Shown here: in pieces, positions 12,201 through 24,278 of the stretch
Numbering within the stretch: the first letter of the stretch is position 1
How the letters are laid out: every line of letters begins with the position of its first letter
Assembly (NCBI GenBank): GCA_020747065.1
Contig: JAGMVK010000003.1
Location: forward strand, 372,001 to 436,000
Length of the DNA stretch: 64,000 nucleotides
Source: Cadophora sp. MPI-SDFR-AT-0126
Taxonomy: Eukaryota; Ascomycota; Leotiomycetes; Helotiales; Ploettnerulaceae
Reading direction: 5' to 3'
Program-made: the position numbers and the translations under genes
The notes under the pieces: model-generated
What the model was told of the DNA's origin: nothing
The model's database searches: none
What the model saw: only the letters and a program-made list of their open reading frames with translations

Positions 12201-12817
12201 AAGAAAATCCACCACTGCAATTCTAGATTCGTTGACTTCGCTGGCATGTTTGCAACCCTCAAGACTTCTGTTGAATCGCTCTACTGTTCTTCGCATCTTA
12301 CCGAACAGGTGTGACGTCTTCTTGAGATTTTGCTCAGATGAATAAGATAGCTGGATACGTTATCTCGAGATGTCAGTTGGAGGTAGTCGTATTACTTGCC
12401 TGTAGATTGGTGTATACGATCCCCCAAAGCATTTTAAAATCTACTATCGATGGCGCTACCAAATTTTCGAAGCAATGAACAAGATTTCCGAATGCAATGG
12501 GCAGCTGAGCCATTTTTCCATGCTGCCTTTTGACCATGGTGGATGATGCGGAGCTCGTTCGCTTTTCCTCAATTCGCCGCATAAGATCCTCTCCATCTCG
12601 ACACTGCAAAGCCAATTCCCGATCTGAAGAAAATCAGTCACAGCTACATCTCATGCAGCCAACTCACCAGAAGATGTCATTGCTGCTAGAATCGCACTTC
12701 GAATATCGGTCCATCTTTCTACAGCGAAACCCGATGTGTTCCTTACTTAATGTCAATTCGTTGACCGCGCCGCTCGTGCTTCAAGAAGAACTCACGCAAA
12801 GTCCACAAAATACTCAT
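9270..12817 (-). CDS. NLR-like STAND protein: helical N-domain, NB-ARC, TPRs (copy 1)
   Basis: Multi-exon minus-strand gene. The 5' exons read 12817-12796, 12718-12668 and 12623-12400, then one starting at 12350; the NB-ARC exon ends near 11465, and the stop is at 9270. A roughly 200-residue N-terminal helical region contains FKMLWGIVYTNLQ. This is reminiscent of N-domains of other fungal STAND proteins (DUF7708-like, my inference). NB-ARC motifs are P-loop GRRGVGKTAIA, DAIFWIQCET, Walker B KWLLIFDNA, RNBS-B GSILMTSRK, and a GLPL-type LEGLALAIVQ. A winged-helix region (IHRVVQEA) and TPR-rich C-terminus (YNNIGNLELAVGNEDDAEEYY) follow. Such proteins are cytosolic switches in fungal non-self recognition. 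One intron uses a GC donor (CTACAG|GCAAGT). Its close paralogue is divergently transcribed 1.3 kb away. The very first exon is the least certain part. Confidence 0.84.
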
Positions 12818-14119
12818 CAGTTCTCTTTTTACGGAATGTCAGGACATTCTCAGTTCCGTCTTCTAACCCGTTGACATGTTCATTTACGTAGCTCGGCATT
12901 TTGTTTGGCATTGATATTGTTGATCCAAAAGCCTAAGATCGACCGACGAGATGGAATGCCAGTTGAGCCGGAACGAGGCTGAGACTCAGTGGCCTTTGAT
13001 CCTTGCTTTTCACAGTCACGGAATATTCCCTACTGTCAAAGGATATAACCTCCCACAAGGCCGGAGACCACAGACGTATCCACTGTCAAGTGAACACAAG
13101 TCGGGAGCCGATCGTCAACAATGATGAGGAACCGAGCTCAGATGCTAGTCCTGAGCCTGGCGCGGCTGTGGTGCTGCGACACCGTGGCTCTCAGAGTTTT
13201 ACAGAGCTCGTCCACCTCACTACCTGTCCCAGCTTGGTAGAGGCTGAAAGAAAGCCAATCGTTAATGATAGCAAACCTCCATTATTTCTGATGGTTGCAG
13301 ATCTCTTGATTGCATGCATATTATGTTTTCCAAGTTGGGCGTCATGGCCAGGCTGGATGCAAGTAAAATCGGTGGGGAGACAGCGGAAGTATGCAATGGG
13401 ATATGACCCAGGTACGTGGTTGGCTCAAAGACAGGCAACATGCGCCCCGCCAAGAAGCTGTAATGAGTTCGCCTTACTCGACGGCGATGCACACAGCCTT
13501 GAGGTACAAAACAAACCCAATGAGAATGAGTTTAGTCAGTACTAGAAGTCATAGGGTGTCCATCATGTATGTATCTATCAGCCAATTAGGAGATGCGCAT
13601 GACACGCAGAGCTTATCAATCTGTCTGGAAGGGTTATCCGGCTGTCCATAGCTCACGCCTATCTATCCTTTGCTGACCGCTATCGAGCAGGGCTGGAAAC
13701 TGCCCGCAGAAGAGAAGTGAATCCATTCAAACTTAGATAAATAACTTGATGCAAGTGAGAATTTATTGATGTTTCAAGGCCAAAAAGCCTTTCTGGGTAA
13801 CACATTCTCGGAATATCCTGGACTTTTGACGAGGCTCCACTCCCATCCATCTAGCAGTGAACTCTAGCAGACGACTACAGCGAATCCCGGGAGGTTCTTG
13901 CCGCTCAAGCTGCAGAAAAATTGCCCAGACTGAATTGTTGATCTCTGAGCTCGCCGCATGAAATCTGAATTTTTACCTACCTTACTGAAGGAACAATCGG
14001 TTTCAAAGCGGGTCAGAGCACTCATTCAGTCCTGATTTCCAATTTTCCAATGTCACCGGAGTCTACATGATGGATGGCTTTAACGCATGGAACGGAAAAA
14101 ATAAGGATCTTCTGTAAAT
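12818..14119. promoter_or_regulatory. Shared 1.3-kb divergent promoter region of the NLR pair
   Basis: The region separates the start codons of two divergently transcribed NLR paralogues, so it must carry both promoters. A plus-strand open frame at 13003-13545 starts with TTG, has low-complexity content and one hydrophobic stretch. I do not accept it as a gene. No recognised binding site was seen. Confidence 0.4.
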
Positions 14120-17100
14120 ATGCTATGCCCCTGCAGTCACTATTCCACTGACCAGACGGTCAGTAATAATAGAGATATCACAGTGAAGAGATGGGACAAT
14201 GCAATAGAGGCGATAAGACAAGATCTGTCGACGGCAGGCAAGTCACTGTCTACGGCTCCTCCTCACTGACTTGCTAAATTCTGCCAAACAGATTGGGATC
14301 AAGCATCTACAGGAGGAGATTGGAGGAATATACAGACAGAAATCACCAAAATGGCTTCAGATGCGATCATTCCCGCAGCTGGAAAGAAGTATCTGAATCA
14401 AATGATACCTTTTCCTCGAACGCTGGCCGCTCTTGTCGATACGTTTTGCCTCGCCGTGAGCCCGTATATAGCCCAGTTCGATCCTTTGTGGGGACTTCTT
14501 AATCTCAATCTGCAGGTGAGAGCCTCGAGCGACATTAGGTTGAAGATATTCCCATTGACAGCCATCAGCTATCCAGAAACTCTTCCGTGAAACTGGCCAG
14601 AATGGCTACTTGGGTAAAGAAAGCCCAAAATATCCTAGAGCTATTCAGTCGCTTTTTGAAGAATTGCGAAGAAGATACAGCTGAGGCTCAGTATGCGCTG
14701 GTGGATGTCTTTGGTGTGCATATACTTGCCAGACAGGATTTGAGGAGCTGACAACAATCCAGAATCATTGTTACAAATCCTCGGTGAATGTGTCAACCAT
14801 CTTCGCCAAAGTTCCTCCGGTATGTTCCAGGCGTTCTCCAGCCACCCTCCATCCCTTTTCCTACTCCAGTCCAGTCCAAGAAGAGCCTACGCAAAGACGC
14901 TAACGATATATGTAGAAGGTTACGCTGCGAAAACCTGGAAACCTCTGGAAATCAGAATAAATGAGTACTTGGAAGAGATGGAAACATCGACGAAACATCT
15001 GGGCGATATGATGAGCTGTTTGAAATTTGATGTTGAGATTCGCACACGAACCACGTCAATACGACACGAACCAGTTTCCCTCCCACGAGAATTTTGCGAC
15101 TTTCCTGTGAATACGTTATTGAGAAACCGAAACGCGGATTTTTTTGGACGGAGTACCGAACTGGAAAGAATCAGCAGCTATCTCGACCCAAGAATCAATA
15201 CAACTCTCCGTACATACACAATATTTGGAAGACGCGGCGTTGGTAAAACGGACATTGCCCTCGAATACGCATACTCGAATCTGGCGAAGTTCGATGCGAT
15301 CTTTTGGATCAATTGCGAGACCGTAGGGGTTTTGAGGACAAGCTTCGCATCAATGGCAACTGCACTTCGGCTACCGAACGCTGACAGAGCAGGTAGGTAT
15401 ATCAATGCCAATCATTTGCCTTGCTAATTTCAAAAGGTTGCCATGAAGAAAACCAAGTTGCTGTACAGAACTGGCTGCAAATAACTAGTATTTCCCTCAA
15501 CTACTGCAGTTTCCCACATCCCCATACTTACTGACCGATTCATTAGCACAGCAATGGCTCCTTATTTTTGACAACGCTGGTCAGTATGGTCCACAGTAAA
15601 GTTTATAATGCTTCTAATGGCAGCTTATGATACCATCCAAGGGTGAGGCTTGGCTGATATTCTCCCATTTTCTAGAGAGTGATGACATCCTGAAAGGGTA
15701 CTGGCCCACTGGAGCTACGGGGGCCATCTTGTAAGTCAATCTCTTGTCTCAATTGGTACGTACATTGATACCTACAGAATCACATCTCGGAGGTACTTCA
15801 ATTTTACGAATGATGCCCAGAGACATGCAGATACCATCAAGCCGTTCAACGAGAGACAGAGCTGGGACTTGTTCAGGAAGTTCCTTGGTCCCAAGTGGCA
15901 ACAAAAAGACAAAGCTGGACGCATGAATAGTGTAGAGGAGAAGGCAGCAAGGACACTGCTGAAACGATTTGGAGGTGTAAGTCGACTACTTCTGGAGCTA
16001 TCCAGCTAATTATCTGGTAGCTTGCCCTAGCAATTCAACAGGCGGCACAACTCGTGAACAATGGTTTCATCGGGGACTCAACTATTGTTTCAATTCTGAT
16101 GTCATTTAAAGATCACGAGAAAAGTTTGCCTGCTCGTCCCATACATCCTCGATCAGACATAGAGAAAGCCTTGGACTCTCTGTGGGATATATCCTTCACC
16201 CACCTGTCTAGAAATGCGAGAGATCTCTTGAGCGTTCTTTCTCTACTTTCACCTGGTGTGTATTGTTTGGATAATGTTTTCGTTGATCGCTAACAACATT
16301 CTAGATGGTGTAACCCTTGATCTCTTCCTCCCAACTAATCAAAATTCTCTTGATGGAAAACTCAATTTCTGCAAGCAGAACCGTAATTCCAAAGTCAGAG
16401 AAACAGATGCTACTCTGTCTAGTGTTATTAGCGAACCCCCTCTTCTTCGAGATGCAATTGTAGAATTGGAAAACCTCAAATTGATTAAATTTGAAAAAAG
16501 AACACTCCGAGTCCATCGAATGGTACAAGAGGCAATGAACTATTACTCTAGTCAGGAGATGCAACTATACTTTAATAGCGCAGCAGCTATCGTCTTTGAA
16601 GCATTTCCGAAACAGCTCAGTCGAGACATAATGTCAAAGCACTGGACAACATGCGAATGTTACATCGCGCACGGAGTCTCATTGAGCTCAAGATTTCAGG
16701 CCTATTATCACTTGGACGAGAAGGAATCTTTGAAAGGGTACCGAATTCACCTACCTACTGGTTCTTAGGTAATTCGCTAACCGACGACATCTAGGACATC
16801 GGAGCTGATGCAACTTTTGATCAACTGCGCTCGATACCTGTGTGAAATTTGCGACTACAAAACCTGTACCGCTGTAGTAAAAAGTGGAAGAATGGCCTGC
16901 AAGAGCGCTGAGTCACTAAATTATGCGACTCTGTGTAGTATTGAAGGGTGGGCCAGTTATGAACTCAATGATCTTGAGGGGTGCAGGAAGAACTTTGAAA
17001 CCGCTTCTCGAATTCACGACAAGCTGCTCTCAGACGACGACATTGAGGTATGTGAAGCTTCATCGGCCTTCAGACTTCGACCTTGATTGACTGTTTTGTC

Positions 17101-17953
17101 TTAGAAGTCGAGCTCGTTGCATCATATGGGCGTACTTGAGTGCGCATCTGGCGACCTTGACGTGGCGTTGAAGTACTTCACACGTGCAGTGTCAATTCGT
17201 ATCCAAGGCGGGGACAGTGCCTCGAATCTCCTTGCCAACACCTACTTGCGCATGTCGCGAGTATACTTCAATCAACATGATTACAACAATGCGCTTGAAG
17301 TTCTTGAAAAAGCAGAAGTGTTGTATCTCCTGGTGTCTGGCGGAGACGCCCCATTCATGGCGCAGTGAGTAATTTGAAACCTCTCCGTACAGGAAGCACA
17401 GGTGTTGATTGTAAATTCAGCATTCATTACGCCTATGGAAATATTCATTACGCTCGAAGAGATTGGGATCTTGCTAGAAAGTCTTACAGCAGATGTCTGG
17501 GGATCGCCAATGCAAAGACGTCAATCCATCCAATAACAGCAGCGGGGTACTACCGGCTCGGGTGTGTTGAGTTCAAGCTTAAACACGAGAAATTGGCACT
17601 GTAAGTCATGGAATTCTCTTCGCAGTAAGAAGGCATGGATAGGCAACGCTAACGGCCATATAACCAGTGAGTACCTCAGGAAGGCTTTGTCGATTGCCCG
17701 GCTCCGAAGTCCCGGCCGTGATGATGGGACTGTTGCCCGTATACTGTGGATAACTGCGATTTTCTTGGAAGGCGCTGGAGCTGCGTCAAATGCTGAGATT
17801 AGTTCGATGCGAAAAGCAGCTGAGGCTGCATTTCAAGATCCTAGAAATCACGGTGATGGGATGCTTATTCTCACTCTAGATGACACAGGAGAGGCAGATG
17901 AACAGGAGCTCGAAGACGCATATGATAAATTGGTCCCAGAATTCTTCAGATGA
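14120..17953 (+). CDS. NLR-like STAND protein: helical N-domain, NB-ARC, TPRs (copy 2)
   Basis: Paralogue of the divergent minus-strand gene, with shared intron positions. First exons read 14120-14237, 14292-14515 and from 14569 onward; the stop is TGA at 17951-17953. The N-terminal region contains FDPLWGLLNLNLQ and a VDVFESLLQILGECVNHL helix. NB-ARC motifs are GRRGVGKTDIA (P-loop), DAIFWINCET, QQWLLIFDNA (Walker B), ITSRR (RNBS-B) and GLALAIQQAA (GLPL-like). A winged helix (LRVHRMVQEAMNYY) and TPRs (MGVLECASGDLDVALKYFTRA; YGNIHYARRDWDLARKSY) follow, ending in LVPEFFR. Intron 1 requires a GC donor (GGCAG|GCAAGT) to join codon Asp. All signature motifs are intact, so it is likely a functional ATP/ADP switch. 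The in-frame ATG at 14120 is my best start, but an upstream exon cannot be excluded. Confidence 0.84.
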
Positions 17954-18382
17954 TGCAAGCGATCTTGGAAGCTGCAAATGTTAGAAGGACTACTGCGTAA
18001 GTTATCTCTCGGTTGGCAATTGAAGGGGGAAAACACAAGGCTGAAACTCGCACGAACGAGATTATGGCAGTGTGATTCGACCTCAATCAATTGGCATCAG
18101 CATCACGGTGCTCAAGGGAGTCGAAACACATTCATTAAAATTTGGCTTGCATTTAAGGACGGTCCGAAACATGAATACGTACAAATAAGTCATCAAGCTA
18201 CAACAAGGCCATTCCTCCATCATCTGTCAGTCTTCGTTTTCCAACGGACCACCATCCCACTACTATAATTGAGCTTCCCCCTGTCCGGAACACTCTCGGT
18301 CATTTTCTGAAAATGAGTCTTTACTTAGGTCGGACTGTGTAGTAGAGTTGGCATGCTTGAAGTAAAGTCTGCGTTATCAAAG
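17954..18382. other. Convergent 3' intergenic space
   Basis: This lies between the 3' ends of the plus-strand NLR and the minus-strand membrane-protein gene. No gene is seen; it should contain both polyadenylation regions. Confidence 0.4.
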
Positions 18383-20221
18383 TCAGCTCGCAGCATCAAA
18401 CAAGAACCTTCTTCGACCACCAACCTGAATGGCGCCTAACAGTAAAGCAAGAACCCCAATTATAATGACTGCCTACTCAAGGTTAGCCATCTAGTTGCTC
18501 CGTTGTTGGTCAGCATATACCTACCCAAAGAGTCCACCATTTGTAAGTGTCCCTGTTGTCATGCCAGAGAGGACCAATACCGGTTGGCTGATGACATTGG
18601 GCAGTATTCTGAATGATCAATAGACGGGAAGATAGATATGTAAATTCCTTTGCCATCGAGAAACTATCGACCGGAATTACTGCATCAATCTCATCTAAGA
18701 TTTCACCCAGACCTTCGTTGTCGCCGTACTGCCCACACAAGATCTCAAGCAAGGGGTCTGGTCCGAAGTCTGTTGGAAGCTGCCATTGGGAGCCATAAAT
18801 ACTATAAGAGCCATAGGACCAGGTGTGTTGTCCGAACAGAAGACAATATGACAGGATAACTTCTTTGAAGTAGTCTCCTGCATGGTCGTCAATTGGAAAT
18901 GAAAATTCTTCTGAAGCGTTGAAATCGGAGAACAATCTGGCTTGTTAGCAGGCACTTTCCCGATGATAGAGGTTAAATATCTCACCGTGCCATACAGCAT
19001 TCACTTTTATTGCACATCACCAGGCAAGTAGATGGAAATCGAAAGATTTTCAGCACCTTTTCACGACTGTCCAGCTCTAGGTGCAGGCTTAAGCAATCAA
19101 CCCATTCAATATTGATACTCAAAAGTTTGTGAAGGGTAAAAAATGAAATGTTGGTTGGTTCAATGGGATCATTGAACCTTGCCATGGGCAGGAAAGGGCT
19201 GCGTGAATAGTTCGACGAGGCGTCAGTAGAGCGTGGAAGTATTTCCCCGAAGACCTTTAGTAAACGCGGCAAAGGCTGATCCAAAAGTTGGAGGTCTTGT
19301 TTGAGTGTAGAAAATGTCTGTGACTTGTGCCGCAGGCGTCTTCGGAGCAGAGTCGACATAGAGTGCGATGGAAAAGTCGTTGGAGAATTGAGTATCTGGA
19401 GACTATTGCTCTCTGGACTCAAGCTTGGATTATATAGCATGGCTATGAAATTGTTACTGAATAGTGGCCATGTAGATAGAGCTTTAAGACTTACTGATCC
19501 ATCCGAAAGCAGAAAAGACTAGTTGTGCGGCATGGGATCGCTGCTCGTCAGTAAATCGTAGAAGACCCTTGTTGTCCACGGCATCGACAAGATCTGACAA
19601 TGAAAGATCTTCGCTGTCCTTCAGTAACAAGACCATGGTCAGGAACAATTCAAAAATCCTACACATATCATCTTGGCTTGGCTCCGTGGCTGAACAAGCT
19701 TCGCTCCTCAAGACTGGACGAATGATGGTTGACCAAGCCGCTCTACATCTTGCGGTAAGGACATTGATGTAATACTGTGAAGCAATCTGAACGATTTCAG
19801 AACGTAGCGGCCTACCGGCTGCCGCAACTGCAAACGCACGAGAGACTTTTGTCGGGTCTCTCCGATCTTCTTCCTCAAGCCGATGGGTTCGAGGCCAATC
19901 TGGATTCCCTATCTCCACGGACAGTTCACCAGGCTGGTGCAATACTCGAGCCCGATTCTTTGACCTTGGTGGAGCACGGGATCGTAGAGAAAAAGCATTG
20001 GTTAGGTTGGACTTGATACTAGCTGAAGTCGATCCCAGATGTGTAGACAGACTCTATACAGATGAACGTAATTAGTATACATATCTTCTGGGCTGGGTCC
20101 GCGTCCTTACCCTCGCGGAGCGCTGCCACGATGCCCTGGCGTCAAGTCTTTCAGTCTGAGACTCCAGATCGTGAGGATGCCGTTGGAGTTCATTTTCGTC
20201 TAGAGGAGGATTGGATGTCAT
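18383..20221 (-). CDS. Uncharacterised fungal protein with C-terminal membrane span (542 aa)
   Basis: Five exons keep one frame: 20221-20111, 20053-19495, 19442-18986, 18936-18525 and 18472-18383. The first intron (57 nt) has an ACTAAT branch site, and the start ATG at 20221 opens MTSNPPLDENE. The N-terminal ~100 residues are polar and basic. The middle is helical, with LFLTMVLLLKDSEDLSLSDL and NIEWVDCLSLHLELDS. A conserved QPTGIGPLWHDNRDTYKWW block precedes a 19-residue hydrophobic segment AVIIIGVLALLLGAIQV encoded by the last tiny exon, followed by GGRRRF. The layout suggests a tail-anchored or single-pass protein with most of its mass on one side. The left-edge gene is its paralogue. I do not know a function. 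The repeated association with NLR genes here is notable. Confidence 0.8.
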
Positions 20222-21685
20222 GGTAAACTCATCACCGTGGGAAAACACCCGATGAAGTGAGGCTGACAGCAGTGGTGGCCTCTAATACCAAGATCTGGCA
20301 AGATGACTTCCAAGTATCTTATTGATTGAAAAGTTGGTGGGGTGTAGCCAACATCGCCATCAAGTGGTTTGTCAAAGCTTCAAAGTATGCTCTTGTTACG
20401 AAAGTCATTTGCTCTGTAGTTTCGGGATGAACGTTCTGGCATTCGTTCTTTGGCCTGCGGGGTGGACACAGCCACTGGGCTCCCACTGTGTCAATTTCCT
20501 AGCCTGGTCATGCTTGGCGCAAATGGCGAAATCAGCATCGCCCCAAATATCAGCTCAAATCTAACAACCATCTGCGAAATCATCCTTTTTATTTCTCGCT
20601 TGCATTAATGTGGCCTTGCGCTTCGGACCTTACTATACTCTGAGCAATTCCTTTCATTATACTTTGGATCGAAGCTGTCGTGATATATTTCTCCTTGGTA
20701 AGTCCAGTCAGTGGTGAATGGCTTGTGTCTAGTCTTTATCTCACCGACATTGGTTGTGATCAATAATCTGGTTACAAAGTACAGTAATTCTCAAATAAGA
20801 AGTCGATCACTGCAATCGAGCAAGCCTTGCTTGTAACCTAATTACTGCATACATGCCGGAAAGTTCGACCTGTCAACTGGTCTCCCCCTGTACATAGACG
20901 CCCGAGTGTGATGGATATTTGAGCAGATCTTCATTGATTGTGGCGTCTGCACAGCCGCCCAATGTAACCGCAAGACTTTCAGACTAAAGTGTTGGGCTGA
21001 AAGACCACCACTTGCTCACAAAATTTCAGCGAATGAAGCAACAAGCATGCCTGCCCAAAAAACGCCCGAGAGAAAGCCAGTGAACGTCAGGCGACATGAA
21101 ATGGTCTGAGCAGAAACTGGCTCAAGAATTTGGGCTTGCCATGCAAAGCCTGTGCCATTTCTGCTGCATCAACGAAGCGAAAATGGTAGTGCCCAATACC
21201 GTGTAATTTTCGTTTCCACGCGCCTACCTGAGAATTGGTGCTGAGATGATTTATTCAGCTACACTGACAATATGATGTGTCTTTGCTGTTTGCTGAGTAC
21301 GGCTTTGATCTTACGTTATTCTCGTGTTTGTTTTAAGCAGGGTGGATGACAACGAGATGGCTGGCTTGAGAGCAATTGTTGCTATGAGAAGCAAGAAAGG
21401 GCTAATTACGCAGCTGAAATCAAGAAGTGAATTGTATGAAATTCAGATGGTGGAAAGAAGCCTGTACAAGCCTCACCTCTATTACAAACATAGATATATA
21501 CTTTCTCAGCCCAAAATTTGTTGCGTTCGGGAGGAACTGGTCGTGGGGGCAATAAGATACCGCCGTGAGTCCAGTTTTGGCGTGAGTCAATATGACTGGA
21601 TTTTGGCCCAGTTGGTAGATCAAAATTCTTCTGTCATCCAGGGACGACCGGGGATGACTTCCAATCCGCATCGTGTCTTCGTACA
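20222..21685. other. Intergenic, no gene seen
   Basis: Scattered short frames only (for example 20322-20564 and 21324-21689), without motifs. It includes the promoter side of the minus-strand membrane-protein gene. Confidence 0.35.
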
Positions 21686-21689
21686 TTAA

Positions 21690-22690
21690 TGATAATGTTG
21701 GCTTCTTAAAATAGTTTCCTTCTTCCACAGTATTCCTGCGACTGGTCCATCATCTCGGGCCGGGCTTCGTAAGGTCGAACTTGCTTCTGCTTTCCCGAGA
21801 TCCCATTTACGTATCATTGAACCACTGCACCAAAACATTTGATTAGTTATCAGCCAAGCTGAACATATTTCAAAAACTCCTTGCTTTTTCACTTGTGCAA
21901 ATTTGGACGCATACCATGGTATATCAGGTTGCACCAACGATGGGATTAAGTGGCGCGTTCGCCGGACCGATTTTGAGGTAAGTATGTAGGATTCCATCGC
22001 GCTGTCAAGGTCAATCCTCCGGAGACGAACGTCACTATACACAAACGGAGGTAGTGTGTGCTACAGAGAATTAGCAAACCTCAAAGTGGGTAAAAAGCTG
22101 AGTGCATCTTACTGACTTGACTAGGAATCTAACGCTAGTGCTCGTCATTCCTCTACAGATCTACTGGAAATGCTACTCGCGTTGGTTCGTTTCTTGTTCG
22201 AGCATGATGACAAGGTATTTCAACAGCTGGCTTAGCTTTTGATTTAGCACCTGGCTGACCAGGGCGAGTCTACTGAGTTTGTTGACGTGCTGGACAGTGC
22301 GAGGGGTATTAGACGTGCTACTGTTAGATTTTGCAAATTCATTAGGGTCATCCGTTCTTTTCGTTCGTGAGATTATAATGCCTGAGTTTTTGCACAAGTA
22401 CTTACCAGACGAAGATTCGTGGACATATTCGGCCACATCAACTAACATTTCTAGAAGTGGGTCCAGGAATTCGATGATTGCAATTGATGCCTAATCTTGC
22501 TTTCGCTGGTTCTCTAGGTGCTGCTGAAATTATCCATTGTTCGTTGTAATTTGAGCAAAGTGTTTGATACTCGTTCTGGATTCGTCGCGGAGGTGTAAGA
22601 CATCTTATACGATTGAGATCCTGACAGGCACCACGAAGGAGTAGACTGAATGACCCTCAAGCTGAGGTATGTAATTTTCCAAAGGATAAA
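21690..22690 (-). pseudogene. NLR relic lacking the NB-ARC centre (copy 3)
   Basis: On the minus strand, 22497-22415 reads IEFLDPLLEMLVDVAEYVHE followed by SSS and a GTAAGT donor. This matches the last helix and intron position of the N-domain in the intact NLRs (VDVFESLLQILGECVNHL...SSS). An in-frame TAG sits just upstream. From about 22040 to 21730 the reading DLDSAMESY ... LRSPARDDGPVAGILW matches the final TPR exon of copy 2 (LARKSY ... LRSPGRDDGTVARILW). Nothing resembling P-loop, Walker B or winged helix lies between, so an internal deletion of roughly 2.5 kb is inferred. It is not expected to make a working protein. Confidence 0.6.
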
Positions 22691-22699
22691 GCAGTCAAT

Positions 22700-24278
22700 A
22701 GCGTAAGGAGCGAGTGACTCGGGGAAATTCAGGCCATGCGAATTGCAACTTGGAGAGGCAGGACTCTACCCAGTCGCCGCTTCGTCGTCAGTGCGGATTT
22801 GGGGTCAGTAATATTGGTTTATATCTCTGATGCGAGGTCTTGCCAACTTACAGTAGTCGGATCGTATTATGGACTCGACTATAGTATGAGCTATGAGCTA
22901 CTGCAGTAACCATGTTTACGACACCTCACGCTCAGAATCTTTCAGATACGGATATGATGGGTGGCCGCTATCTACAAGCCTGTGACTTTCGAGGAGCTCG
23001 CCAAGACTTTGATATTGGGTCTTGTTGAAGTTCAGAATACGATACCCTGGACAAGCTATCTTGATCAATCGGAAACCCTCCCAGATGCGACAAATCACTG
23101 TTTCTTGAGACTTCAGGTAGGGGGGCAAGGTACATGAGACGCGGCCAAACACGTAATGCTTTCCCTCTTGGTACCATGTTGCGCATACTTTACGCGAGCC
23201 TTTCTATGAGGAGGCATGACCCTTCGATAGAAAGCAGTAGAAATCGGCGAAGGTAATTATTCGAGGTGAGGAAAGCACTCGCGATTCCGGCCTTCAGATG
23301 TGTGGTCGAGGCTCGCGAGTAAGAAGCAAGAAGTAGCCTCGTTCTGACATGTAGATATGTGAAATGTGTACCATTCCGACCATGTCTAGTAATCTATGAT
23401 ATATACATGAAATAGAACGTCTCACATATTTGCCCTAAGTATACCTCTCTACCTCTTTGTTACAATTGGTAATGGTACACGATAAATGGCAGCTACTGTC
23501 CGGGTGCTTTGTTTTGTTGATGGTCTTTTCGCTAAGAGACCGGTCTAGTGCGGCAACTCCGTGATGACTTCATGAAAGGAGTCTAATGGCATGTTGAACT
23601 TCATGCATAAGTTGTATGCAGCATGCGAGCTGTAGCCCCTTGCAAGTTTTGGATGTTGCTTCTCGATGCTGCACAGGGCTGTGTCTGTATCGATGCAATC
23701 CAAATCAGGCAGGTGACAAGAAAGGCAGACTCGCTACCTAGCATGTGCGCCTCACCCGACCGTTTGGTACGATTCATACATACCATACCACCTGTTTTTC
23801 ACAATGTCAATAGCGTTAGGGAATTATTGTTAGCCAAGTATACATTATACTTAATTCATCCAAATAACAATGTTGAATGCGGCATTTTGTTGCAAGGTTG
23901 ACACGGATAAATGAGAGGATGCCTTCTAATTCTCCACACCACCAGGAGTAGTCTCCTCTTCGAGATGCTTCATGCTTTGTCATGTTGGTTATCTGCGAAG
24001 TTCCAACAAACTTCACCGCCACTGTCATGAGGATGCGGTACGGAGTCTGAGCAGTCGGCTGTGTTGGAGAGTGTGGAGATGCATGCATGTCAACGTTCCT
24101 GGAAGGGATAAGGACATCCACATATATAAAGCTTGATCCGCCACTTTCGAAATGATCACCAAACATACGGGAGTATCTCGTTCTGTTTACGCATCACGGT
24201 GTTAAAGGCTTGTCTCATAGCGCCCTGTCAGTGATTCAATACTCTTTCTACACCTCACACGATCATCCCCTCCGAACC
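22700..24278. other. Intergenic, no gene seen
   Basis: Open frames (22916-23186, 23601-23901, 23816-24166) carry no domain signal. The right end is the promoter of the amidase gene. Confidence 0.35.
24123..24130 (+). promoter_or_regulatory. TATA box of the amidase gene
   Basis: TATATAAA lies about 150 nt upstream of the amidase ATG, within a plausible distance for a leader. It is sequence-based only. Confidence 0.4.

Noticed and set aside
13003..13545. 180-residue plus-strand frame between the NLR genes
   Set aside because: It starts with TTG, has low-complexity content and no domain, and lies in the shared promoter region.
23816..24166. 116-residue minus-strand ATG frame upstream of the amidase
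   Set aside because: It overlaps the amidase TATA region and shows no domain or splice context.
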